A DNA stretch of 17,957 bases from Collinsella aerofaciens (GTDB taxonomy: Bacteria; Actinomycetota; Coriobacteriia; Coriobacteriales; Coriobacteriaceae), in contig JAUUSS010000041.1 in NCBI GenBank assembly GCA_030841765.1, positions 1-17,957 of the forward strand, written 5' to 3'. A model generated the notes under the pieces. The model saw only the letters and a list, made by a program, of their open reading frames with translations, was not told where the DNA came from and searched no databases. Made by a program: the position numbers and the translations under genes. This document shows, one piece after another, positions 8,706-14,640 of this stretch. Position 1 is the first letter of the stretch, and every line of letters begins with the position of its first letter.

Positions 8706-8987
8706 CGGCATGCGACGGGCAGCTGCAAGCGGTGCGAGAGCCCGCCGTTGCGTGCGAGGTTTGTATATGTCGTTCCACGTGGATCTACTCGGCAGCCGGC
8801 GCGTTGTTCGTGACGCTAGTCGCAATTTTTTTGAACTGACAGGGTGGCGTTGTGGCTATAAGAAAGGTAAATGATGAATCGACGCTCGTCCGGAGATCGC
8901 TCTATAGATTATTTAAATTCGGTAAGTTTTACCTTATTTGGAATAAATCTGCCTAGATGAATAACTGAATTCTGGTGACAATTCTGA
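8706..8987. other. boundary between polysaccharide operon and accessory island
   Basis: No convincing long gene lies in this 282-base gap. Composition changes from GC-rich (8706-8820) to AT-rich after about 8826, so I place the left edge of the island here. A weak intrinsic terminator sits at 8810-8832. A short frame from GTG 8852 to TAG 8954-8956 would encode 34 residues, opening with VAIRKVNDES and ending in a basic, aromatic tail. It has AGGG at 8841-8844 ahead of it and could be a small gene or the truncated start of a lost one. No integrase, tRNA or direct-repeat attachment site was found. Confidence 0.5.
8810..8832 (+). terminator. weak intrinsic terminator after the polysaccharide operon
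   Basis: GTGAC (8810-8814) can pair with GTCGC (8819-8823), including one G-U pair, around the loop GCTA. AA and then seven T residues follow (8826-8832). The T-run is good but the stem is only five pairs, so this is a tentative terminator about 105 bases past the last capsule gene. Confidence 0.35.
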
Positions 8988-9584
8988 TTGAACAAGTTGA
9001 TTAGCAGTATTATTAATAAAGTGAACGGCTTTCGGCAAAGCCATCAGTTTATTTTTGAATTTAGCATTGCCTTCATCTGGAATCTTGTCGGAATTCTACT
9101 TCCCACTATTGCCTGCGGTATATTACTTGCAATTTCCGGATTACAGTCTTTCTACGAGTATTTTATGAGCGATCTGAGTAAAGCGGCCTTTAGTTTTTCT
9201 TCTGCGCCACTTCTCTGTGTTGAGTTGATTCATGGCAATTGTTCAAAAATTCATTCAGGTATTAAATGGGGCGTTGGAATTATCCTCCTCATGCTTTCGC
9301 TTTTGTTGTCTTGTGGTCTGGCGGTCAATCAGATGCTGTTTGAGTCGCACTTCTTTGATGTACAGACAAGCTTGTCTCCTTATATTAATTCATCGGTTGC
9401 ATTAGCCGTTTCAGCTTATTTAGCAGCCATGTCTTTCACTAGCAGTAACGCGGGCTCTGGGCCTGATGAATATAGGGAAAATGAAACAAGCGATGATGGG
9501 TACATAATTACTGCTGATGATTTGGAAATGATAATACGAGATGTATTGAGTCTCGGCCGTAGCGAGAATGGCGATGAAGAGTGA
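8988..9584 (+). CDS. unknown membrane protein, first gene of five-gene cluster
   Basis: I do not recognise this 198-residue protein. It has a short basic N-terminus, then hydrophobic spans at about residues 25-49, 63-80 (weaker), 90-115 and 133-152. A C-terminal hydrophilic tail of about 45 residues is rich in D and E (including ADDLEMIIRDVLSLGRSE), which could be a docking segment. The start is TTG at 8988, directly after an in-frame stop. GGTGA at 8974-8978 lies 9 bases upstream. GTG 9021 is an alternative but has no ribosome-binding site. The gene opens an AT-rich cluster and its stop overlaps the next start (GTGA), so the two are probably made together. No catalytic motif is visible; a membrane effector or anchor is a guess from topology and from the neighbouring defence genes. 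Confidence 0.7.
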   Translation: MNKLISSIINKVNGFRQSHQFIFEFSIAFIWNLVGILLPTIACGILLAISGLQSFYEYFMSDLSKAAFSFSSAPLLCVELIHGNCSKIHSGIKWGVGIILLMLSLLLSCGLAVNQMLFESHFFDVQTSLSPYINSSVALAVSAYLAAMSFTSSNAGSGPDEYRENETSDDGYIITADDLEMIIRDVLSLGRSENGDEE

Positions 9585-10183
9585 GCGCCCTAGAGTTCTT
9601 AATTTCATTACTGTCGAGCCTGTGTGCACTGTTGTCAGTGTTTGCGGCCTATAAGGTTATGCATCCGGCGCCTAAACTCTGGTCAAATGGAAAGGCTCTT
9701 CCACATTCAAAAGACTGCTATCTTTCCAGCGAGGATTGTGATATCTCTTCCGATTCAGATGTCGTTAAAACGGTTGGTATTATCCGTGATTCTGTTTCGT
9801 TGCTGAACAAGGGTCTTACCAACTCTAGTGAATCCGTCAAGTGGTATTTGCCATTATTAGACAACGAGTTCAAAACCGCTCTAATCAGTACGCTTTCCAA
9901 GTGCTTAAACATGCCTGGAAACGAACTATCGAAGCGGATTATCGAAACACTTTATGCAAGCACCTCTGTTTTTTTACGCGCAGCAAAACAGCTCGATCTA
10001 ACAAATGACGTACAGATCACCATCGCTGAATACGCCAAAATCTGCTCCATTGCTAAATGCAGAATCGAACTTTGCGAGGCATGCGAAAAATCCGGTACTA
10101 CAGTAAGCAATGTAAACACATATAAAGACGATAGCGATTTAGCTAATAAGCAAATCAGCAACAAGAGTATTTTAGTGGGGTAA
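9581..10183 (+). CDS. unknown single-span membrane-anchored helical protein
   Basis: This 200-residue protein begins with one hydrophobic segment (about residues 4-26, LEFLISLLSSLCALLSVFAA), then a mainly helical cytoplasmic or external body with no recognised domain. The body contains several cysteines (residues about 46-53 and 154-168, in KICSIAKCRIELCEACEKSG). The start is GTG 9581, overlapping the previous stop by four bases, which indicates translational coupling. The last 30 residues are polar and probably disordered. Pairing of a four-span protein with a single-span partner hints at a membrane complex, but this is inference. It could alternatively be a signal-anchored sensor. There is no similarity I can name. 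Confidence 0.7.
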   Translation: MSALEFLISLLSSLCALLSVFAAYKVMHPAPKLWSNGKALPHSKDCYLSSEDCDISSDSDVVKTVGIIRDSVSLLNKGLTNSSESVKWYLPLLDNEFKTALISTLSKCLNMPGNELSKRIIETLYASTSVFLRAAKQLDLTNDVQITIAEYAKICSIAKCRIELCEACEKSGTTVSNVNTYKDDSDLANKQISNKSILVG

Positions 10184-10185
10184 AT

Positions 10186-10671
10186 ATGAATGAAAATGCG
10201 ATTCAGGACACAGCATTAAGGAACCTGCTGACACATAATTTGGAATCTGACGATATGAAGAAGTTTATCGACTCTTTGAATGTGTCCAAAGACGATGACT
10301 CCGCTATACAAGAGCTAAAAAAATCCTATGAGGCGTATATTTCTAACGAATCGCTATCGGCAGGGGATGTTGTTTCTTGGAAGGCTGGTATGCGAAATCG
10401 TACGCTGCCAAACTACAGACAGCCTGCCATTGTGATTGAAAAGTTGCAGTACCCGATTTTTGATGAATCGCAAAACGCTGGAAGCCAGTACTTCCATGAG
10501 CCCCTTGATTTAAGAGTGGGCTTTTTAGATGACAATAATCAGTTCGTTATCTATTTTTATGATTCTCGTCGATTTGAAAAATACCGCGGCTCTCTTTCTG
10601 AACTCGAGCGTTATCTAGCATTGCTGAAAAACAAGGAAGCACACGAAGAACAAGAGAAGTCTGGCGACTAA
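10186..10671 (+). CDS. conserved-looking hypothetical protein with compact beta-rich domain
   Basis: This soluble 161-residue protein has an acidic helical N-terminal third. It is followed by a compact domain from about residue 58: AGDVVSWKAGMRNRTLPNYR, then QPAIVIEKL, then LRVGFLDDNNQFVIYFYDSRRFEKY. The alternating hydrophobic pattern and the GD(V)xxWKxGxxNR...QPAIV arrangement look like a real, conserved small beta-barrel-type domain. I have an impression of similar proteins next to peptidase or ATPase genes, but cannot name the family. GTGGGG at 10175-10180 gives a good ribosome-binding site five bases before ATG 10186. Only two bases separate it from the preceding stop, so it belongs to the same operon. 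The C-terminus is highly charged. Confidence 0.7.
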   Translation: MNENAIQDTALRNLLTHNLESDDMKKFIDSLNVSKDDDSAIQELKKSYEAYISNESLSAGDVVSWKAGMRNRTLPNYRQPAIVIEKLQYPIFDESQNAGSQYFHEPLDLRVGFLDDNNQFVIYFYDSRRFEKYRGSLSELERYLALLKNKEAHEEQEKSGD

Positions 10672-10688
10672 ACCCTGTATCAGCTGTC

Positions 10689-11240
10689 ATGAATTATTAT
10701 CTTGCGACCGATTTCCTTATTGACTTGTTGGTCAAATCCTTTGGGATGAGAACCTTGTCCGGCGAGGTATTAGACATTGCTAAAAGGCATCATATCCCGC
10801 GCGGATATCTGAACGACAGGTGTTCTCATAAGCCGCCCATCAACAAACTTACCGCAGATCGATTAATTATATTGTTCGGCACTGTTTTCTCCGAAGCATC
10901 AAGTTCTACTAAGGCCCAGGCTGTTACTGGGCTGTGCGCAGTTCTAGCCAATTGTTTTGCTTTCTCTGAGGAGCAAATTAGTGAGGTTGTCGACACCCTA
11001 GACGAGGATTCCGGCAATGAGTTTCTTATTGATCTTCTTCAGACTGCTTTAGAAAAGTTTATGGCTAAGCATAGCGTATGGCCCCCGCTTGCCATCTCCA
11101 CAGGGATTCAAACAATTCGTTATTACAATTTGCCTGTTACCGTTCCCATCCCTACTGATTACTCTGGAAATGCGTTAATTCTAATAACCGACATTCCAGA
11201 GAGTGGCAGGGTCTCCATGCTCAGCCTTCATCAAGCGTAA
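10689..11240 (+). CDS. unknown soluble protein of the five-gene cluster
   Basis: This 183-residue protein has no membrane segment. Residues about 20-60 (LSGEVLDIAKRHHIPRGYLND, then KLTADRLIILFG) are helical and could form a helix-turn-helix-like unit, but no standard pattern is met. The central part is helical and acidic. The C-terminal 40 residues are beta-like (LPVTVPIPTDYSGNALILIT). There is no convincing ribosome-binding site before ATG 10689, so translation may depend on the upstream gene, whose stop lies 17 bases earlier. The extreme C-terminus abuts a GC-rich patch that reads as protein on the other strand, so this gene may have lost its original 3' end. Function unknown; adaptor or regulator are equally possible. 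Confidence 0.65.
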   Translation: MNYYLATDFLIDLLVKSFGMRTLSGEVLDIAKRHHIPRGYLNDRCSHKPPINKLTADRLIILFGTVFSEASSSTKAQAVTGLCAVLANCFAFSEEQISEVVDTLDEDSGNEFLIDLLQTALEKFMAKHSVWPPLAISTGIQTIRYYNLPVTVPIPTDYSGNALILITDIPESGRVSMLSLHQA

Positions 11241-11388
11241 AACCGTCCACGACCGTCTGGGTGCCATCCGCCGTTGCGTACGGCTCACCGCCAATCGACT
11301 CCCTTATGATGGCCCCATCCAAATAGATGGAGGAATCGAAAGGGGAGCGCAATGAGCATTCGAGGTCCATAGCAGAGTTTAGCAAAGA
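11221..11388 (-). pseudogene. possible relic of the 3' end of a foreign gene
   Basis: This stretch is clearly GC-richer than the sequence around it. Read on the minus strand it encodes coherent protein ending at a stop at 11221-11223. The segment YLDGAIIRESIGGEPYATAD followed by GTQTVVDGFTL uses GC-rich codons like those of the backbone genes. Nothing recognisable continues upstream of it on that strand past about 11390, where composition drops. I read it as a leftover 3' fragment of a gene, family unknown. It overlaps the last 20 bases of the preceding + strand gene. Confidence 0.35.
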
Positions 11389-11491
11389 GGATCGATTTAG
11401 CAACAATTTAATAGAGCATACTCGGATGCACGTACATCTTGTTGGGGGACCACAAGGCGGGTATGACTGCTTATATTCTAAGGTGGTTAAG

Positions 11492-12208
11492 ATGGATGCG
11501 TCATGGGTTATTGAATTCGTAAGCTTCGTCAGAGAGAACTGGCAGTGGTGTGTCGCTGCCATAGTAATGTTACTCTGCTTGCATCATTTGATGGGAAACT
11601 CTGGTAGCGAGCAGGGAGATAACAATGAGTCGAGCTCTCAATCTAATTCGACTGGTAATAGCTGTGTGACAACTGTCAGTCCGGTAATCAACGTCCCGTA
11701 TTATAGCGTATCGGACAAAAAGCTCAGGTCCGAGCTCAATCCTTCCGACAGGCTCAACTTCGACAGAGTCGTTTCCAACAGCCGAAATTTTGTCGATTAC
11801 GGCACTCATTATAGCTATGGTAATGAACGCTTCGCCAAGGAGCTAAAGACCAAAGCTTCTGCTTTGCAACAGTCCATTATGGTTAATGACCCTTCTTATT
11901 TGAAGGGAATGAGCTTTGAACAATGTTTGGCCGCTTACCGTTTGTCCGTTATAACCGGCAATGCCCTGCATGAGGCACGAGTCAATTTGCAGCAAACGTG
12001 CGCATCGGTTTCGAAGGATAATCGGTCGCAGCCCAGCTATAAAAAGCTCGTAGACCTTGAGAAGGATCTCTTTAAACGTGAACAGGCTCAGAATCACGTG
12101 AGTGGGATCATTCGCGACTATGCCGGGGCATCATTTGGCGCCCGCGGTAAGCGCTGGTACGCTGAAAATCGTAAGCGTGTAATCAACAAAAAGGCTAGAG
12201 CGGAGTAG
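11492..12208 (+). CDS. unknown single-span membrane protein, last gene of cluster
   Basis: I choose ATG 11492 because AAGGTGG at 11480-11486 sits five bases upstream and the membrane segment begins shortly after. The frame is open back to an ATG at 11327, but that extension has no ribosome-binding site and crosses the foreign GC-rich patch. The 238-residue product has one span at about residues 17-34 (WQWCVAAIVMLLCLHHLM), then a Ser/Asn-rich linker. A helical body of about 170 residues with many charged residues follows, ending in a strongly basic tail (RKRVINKKARAE). No domain is recognised. Topology resembles a membrane-anchored effector or sensor. It is followed by a strong hairpin, so it closes the transcription unit. 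Its own leader of 250 bases suggests a possible separate promoter. Confidence 0.65.
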   Translation: MDASWVIEFVSFVRENWQWCVAAIVMLLCLHHLMGNSGSEQGDNNESSSQSNSTGNSCVTTVSPVINVPYYSVSDKKLRSELNPSDRLNFDRVVSNSRNFVDYGTHYSYGNERFAKELKTKASALQQSIMVNDPSYLKGMSFEQCLAAYRLSVITGNALHEARVNLQQTCASVSKDNRSQPSYKKLVDLEKDLFKREQAQNHVSGIIRDYAGASFGARGKRWYAENRKRVINKKARAE

Positions 12209-12267
12209 ACCTCTGCGTTTGCTTAGCACTATTGCTAGAAGATAATGGAACAGTTTGGAATTGGTTT

Positions 12268-12301
12268 GATTGTGCCGAGCCATATTGGGCTCGGCACAAT
12301 C
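12268..12301. terminator. strong hairpin, probable terminator of the five-gene cluster
   Basis: GATTGTGCCGAGCC (12268-12281) and GGCTCGGCACAATC (12288-12301) form a perfect 14-pair stem with the 6-base loop ATATTG. One T-A pair extends it. It lies 60 bases after the last gene of the cluster and before AbiH. The T-tract behind it is poor (AGTGTATTT), so termination efficiency is uncertain. A protein-binding palindrome or element end is an alternative. Confidence 0.7.
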
Positions 12302-12312
12302 AGTGTATTTAA

Positions 12313-12378
12313 GGGCCTAGTCAAAAAACAGCACCTTTCACCTCAAATCTGGACGCTATAAAGCAGCTTTATTTTAGG
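12313..12378 (+). promoter_or_regulatory. possible promoter of the AbiH gene
   Basis: TATAAA at 12357-12362 matches five of six bases of the -10 consensus. A poor -35 candidate, CTTTCA at 12335-12340, lies 16 bases further upstream. It follows directly after the terminator hairpin, where a new transcription unit would be expected. The leader would be very short if translation starts at TTG 12379. Confidence 0.3.
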
Positions 12379-13326
12379 TTGGAATTCGACTTGATCACTA
12401 ACATGGATCGCGAGCATCTTTTTGAGGCGACTACTGGCGCCGATAGTTGTCTAATTATTATTGGAAACGGATTCGATCTTTATCATGGTCTTGCAACTAA
12501 ATATTTAGATTATCGTAACTGGTTGAAAAACCATGATGCACGAGTGGCAACTGACTTCGAATCATTTGTCTATGCGATGGATTGTTCCGGTCGTGTGAGT
12601 AACTCTAACTGCGAGCTCAGCTCCATCGATGGTATCGATCCCCGCTGGAGCTCTCTTGAAGAATCACTCGGCATTGAATGGGACGACCTTTGTTATGAAA
12701 CGCTCGATCACACGTATCCAGATGTAACCGAAGACAATCCAGGATGGGACGATTTCTGGATCGAGTTGCACATGCGTCTTGAATACCTGAAGAAGCTCAC
12801 CAGGGATCACTTTCGGGAATGGGTAGAGTCTATCGATGTGTCTAAAATTAAGCCTGTACTTGATTTGCCAGACACTGCTTCGTTCGTTACCTTTAATTAC
12901 ACTCCAACGCTGGAGTATGTCTACGGTGTTCGTCCAGACAGGATCCTCCATATCCATGGTTGCGTCTTGGATAAAAACGAGCTTCTTCAATTTGGCTCTC
13001 CCGACAATAATCCTTTCGAGCTTCAGAAGATGCTTGAAGACAAATATGGAATGGATGATTTTTACGGTGCAACTATTCAGCAGGGTGTAACTGTCGCATG
13101 TGATCGCTGCGCAGATACATGGAAGAACATTGAGGGCAACTACGACGCCCTAAACCATTTCTTGGACACCCTTGCTAATGTTAATACAGTAATTATCATG
13201 GGCAATTCGTTCGACAAAGTCGATAAACCGTACTACCGCAACGTACTGGCTCCACGCTACCGCGATGCCGAATGGGTCTTTTGCGAGTACGAGTCCAACG
13301 AGGATAAGCAGTACGGTATTGACTAA
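12379..13326 (+). CDS. AbiH-family abortive infection protein, C-terminus cut by in-frame TAA
   Basis: The 315-residue protein matches the AbiH family (bacteriophage abortive infection AbiH). LIIIGNGFDLYHGLATKY, the family's N-terminal signature, lies at about residues 25-42. FVTFNYTPTLEYVYG and ILHIHGC are in the middle, and IMGNSFDKVDKPYYRNVL, the second conserved block, is near the end. AbiH proteins reduce phage growth; their biochemical activity is not established. The start is uncertain: TTG 12379, TTG 12391 and ATG 12403 are in frame and none has a strong ribosome-binding site. The frame stops at TAA 13324-13326, but the next 29 codons in the same frame read as a natural AbiH C-terminus. 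The gene therefore looks interrupted by one nonsense change. It stands as a single gene between two hairpin- or spacer-bounded units. Confidence 0.85.
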   Translation: MEFDLITNMDREHLFEATTGADSCLIIIGNGFDLYHGLATKYLDYRNWLKNHDARVATDFESFVYAMDCSGRVSNSNCELSSIDGIDPRWSSLEESLGIEWDDLCYETLDHTYPDVTEDNPGWDDFWIELHMRLEYLKKLTRDHFREWVESIDVSKIKPVLDLPDTASFVTFNYTPTLEYVYGVRPDRILHIHGCVLDKNELLQFGSPDNNPFELQKMLEDKYGMDDFYGATIQQGVTVACDRCADTWKNIEGNYDALNHFLDTLANVNTVIIMGNSFDKVDKPYYRNVLAPRYRDAEWVFCEYESNEDKQYGID

Positions 13327-13416
13327 TTTTGCCACGAGCTTGCCATCTCAAACTATCGCATGACAAGTTACATGGAGTTTGACAAGGGGTATGACCAGTC
13401 GATAGATAGTATCTAG
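13327..13416 (+). other. in-frame coding-like extension of AbiH after a premature TAA
   Basis: After TAA 13324-13326 the AbiH frame stays open for 29 codons to TAG 13414-13416. It reads FCHELAISNYRMTSYMEFD, then ten more residues. This resembles the closing segment of AbiH proteins (helix, then a short YxxxSYxEF-type strand), and codon use does not change. A C-to-T change from CAA would explain the stop. Readthrough or sequencing error are alternatives. Confidence 0.6.
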
Positions 13417-13602
13417 GGTGCTGAGAGCCGCTTCACGACTTACGTGAAATTGATAGGCAGCGTATCGTCTAAAAATGAAGGCCTGTCATGAATCTAAGAT
13501 AATTGAGTCATAATCAAATTGTTTCCCAACGGTTTTCCAACTGACAGCCTTCGGTAAGTCTATACTTCAGTTATGTTAATTGGTTAAGTTAGGGAGTGCT
13601 GT
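13417..13602. promoter_or_regulatory. intergenic region and candidate promoter of the nuclease/ATPase pair
   Basis: No gene is seen here. TATACT at 13561-13566 is a candidate -10, but CTGACA at 13541-13546 is only 14 bases away, so the promoter is weakly supported. An imperfect inverted repeat, GAAGGCCTGTCA (13477-13488) and TGACAGCCTTC (13542-13552), flanks 53 bases and overlaps the candidate -35. It could be an operator. AGGGAG at 13591-13596 is the ribosome-binding site of the following gene. Confidence 0.35.
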
Positions 13603-14634
13603 ATGCCCATTTGCCATGACGGATATATGGGCACTGCCCCCGACCTCTCTGGAAGCATTTCGAAGAATCGATTCAGAAACGAACTTTTTTGGGGTATCGA
13701 TCGTTTGCTCACATGTTTGGATTCCGGAATTGATTCATTTGCTGTTGTCTTTGACTATCGTTGCGATATAGAACTACATTTAGACGATCGCTATGAGTTT
13801 TATCAGGTTAAAACCGGCGGAAAAGGAACATTTGGAGTCACTTGGGCTACACGGCTTCCAAAAAGGGGCATCTCAATTATCGCTAGACTTTATGAGCTTG
13901 ACGATGCGTCTCAGGATTGCCCTATAAAACTTGTGATAGTTGGCAATAGGCCCTTCGTAAAAAAGGGCGGTTCATTCGATTCACCAGGAGAAGTTCTGTT
14001 TGCGACCCTTGAACCCGAGGATAAACAAAAGATCGAACAGGCTGTCACGCGCGACAACAAAGGGATGACTCCTGATTTAAATAAGGCGTCATATTTACTT
14101 GTCGCTATGAACCTTGATAAACCGCAGGATTCTGTTCGCGGACACCTTCTGTCTACTTATAATAAAGTCATGGGATGTGAGCCCAAAAAACCTATGGCGC
14201 TATGCGAAGCGCTTGAGGGTTTAGTTTCAGATCGCGCATGCAATGAGAAACAACAGCCTGATTATGAATCTGTGATTAGTAATAAGGGTATTAGCGGTGA
14301 GGAAGTCAGGAGGCTCTTCTCTATTTATGAAGATAGGGAAGAAACTCCCCAAGGCCTCGTAAACGAATGGATAAAAGAGCAACCCCCTCTAATGCAGAAT
14401 TCATTACGTATTGCATTGCAAGAGTACACTTCAACAGTCATGGAGCCACAAGCTGAGTCGATTCTAAATATTGCAAATTCGTTACTTAAAGAGGCCGATC
14501 CGTCGATGAGCCCTAATGAGATAGCTGAGACGGTTGGACCTCAGCTTATATCCAATGTAGGTCCTGAAATTAGCAAAGAGCTTGCAAAGATATATGTACT
14601 GATCGCTACGTTTAAGACTGCTCTAGAAGGGTAA
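13603..14634 (+). CDS. DUF4297/Cap4-like nuclease effector of a Lamassu-like (ABC-3C-like) defence system
   Basis: This 343-residue protein has an N-terminal PD-(D/E)XK-type domain of the DUF4297/Cap4 dsDNA endonuclease class. DLSGSISKNRFRNELFWGID is at residues 14-33, with E27. FDYRCDIEL carries D55, and YEFYQVKT supplies the Q68-x-K70 motif. The nuclease would cut DNA when triggered by its ATPase partner; that is family knowledge, not shown here. The C-terminal half (about 200-343) is helical and presumably contacts the partner. The start has AGGGAG six bases upstream. The stop lies six bases before the ATPase start, and GAAGGG at its 3' end serves as that gene's ribosome-binding site. No separate middle component is encoded between them. 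The gene itself looks intact, although its partner is broken. Confidence 0.75.
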   Translation: MPICHDGYMGTAPDLSGSISKNRFRNELFWGIDRLLTCLDSGIDSFAVVFDYRCDIELHLDDRYEFYQVKTGGKGTFGVTWATRLPKRGISIIARLYELDDASQDCPIKLVIVGNRPFVKKGGSFDSPGEVLFATLEPEDKQKIEQAVTRDNKGMTPDLNKASYLLVAMNLDKPQDSVRGHLLSTYNKVMGCEPKKPMALCEALEGLVSDRACNEKQQPDYESVISNKGISGEEVRRLFSIYEDREETPQGLVNEWIKEQPPLMQNSLRIALQEYTSTVMEPQAESILNIANSLLKEADPSMSPNEIAETVGPQLISNVGPEISKELAKIYVLIATFKTALEG

Positions 14635-14640
14635 CGCGCC

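Noticed and set aside
8706..8987. Attachment site or tRNA at the island edge
   Set aside because: No cloverleaf, integrase or matching direct repeat at the right edge (16427-16506) could be found by eye.
11327..11491. Upstream extension of the fifth cluster gene to ATG 11327
   Set aside because: No ribosome-binding site, composition and residues unlike the rest of the protein, and a strong site exists before ATG 11492.
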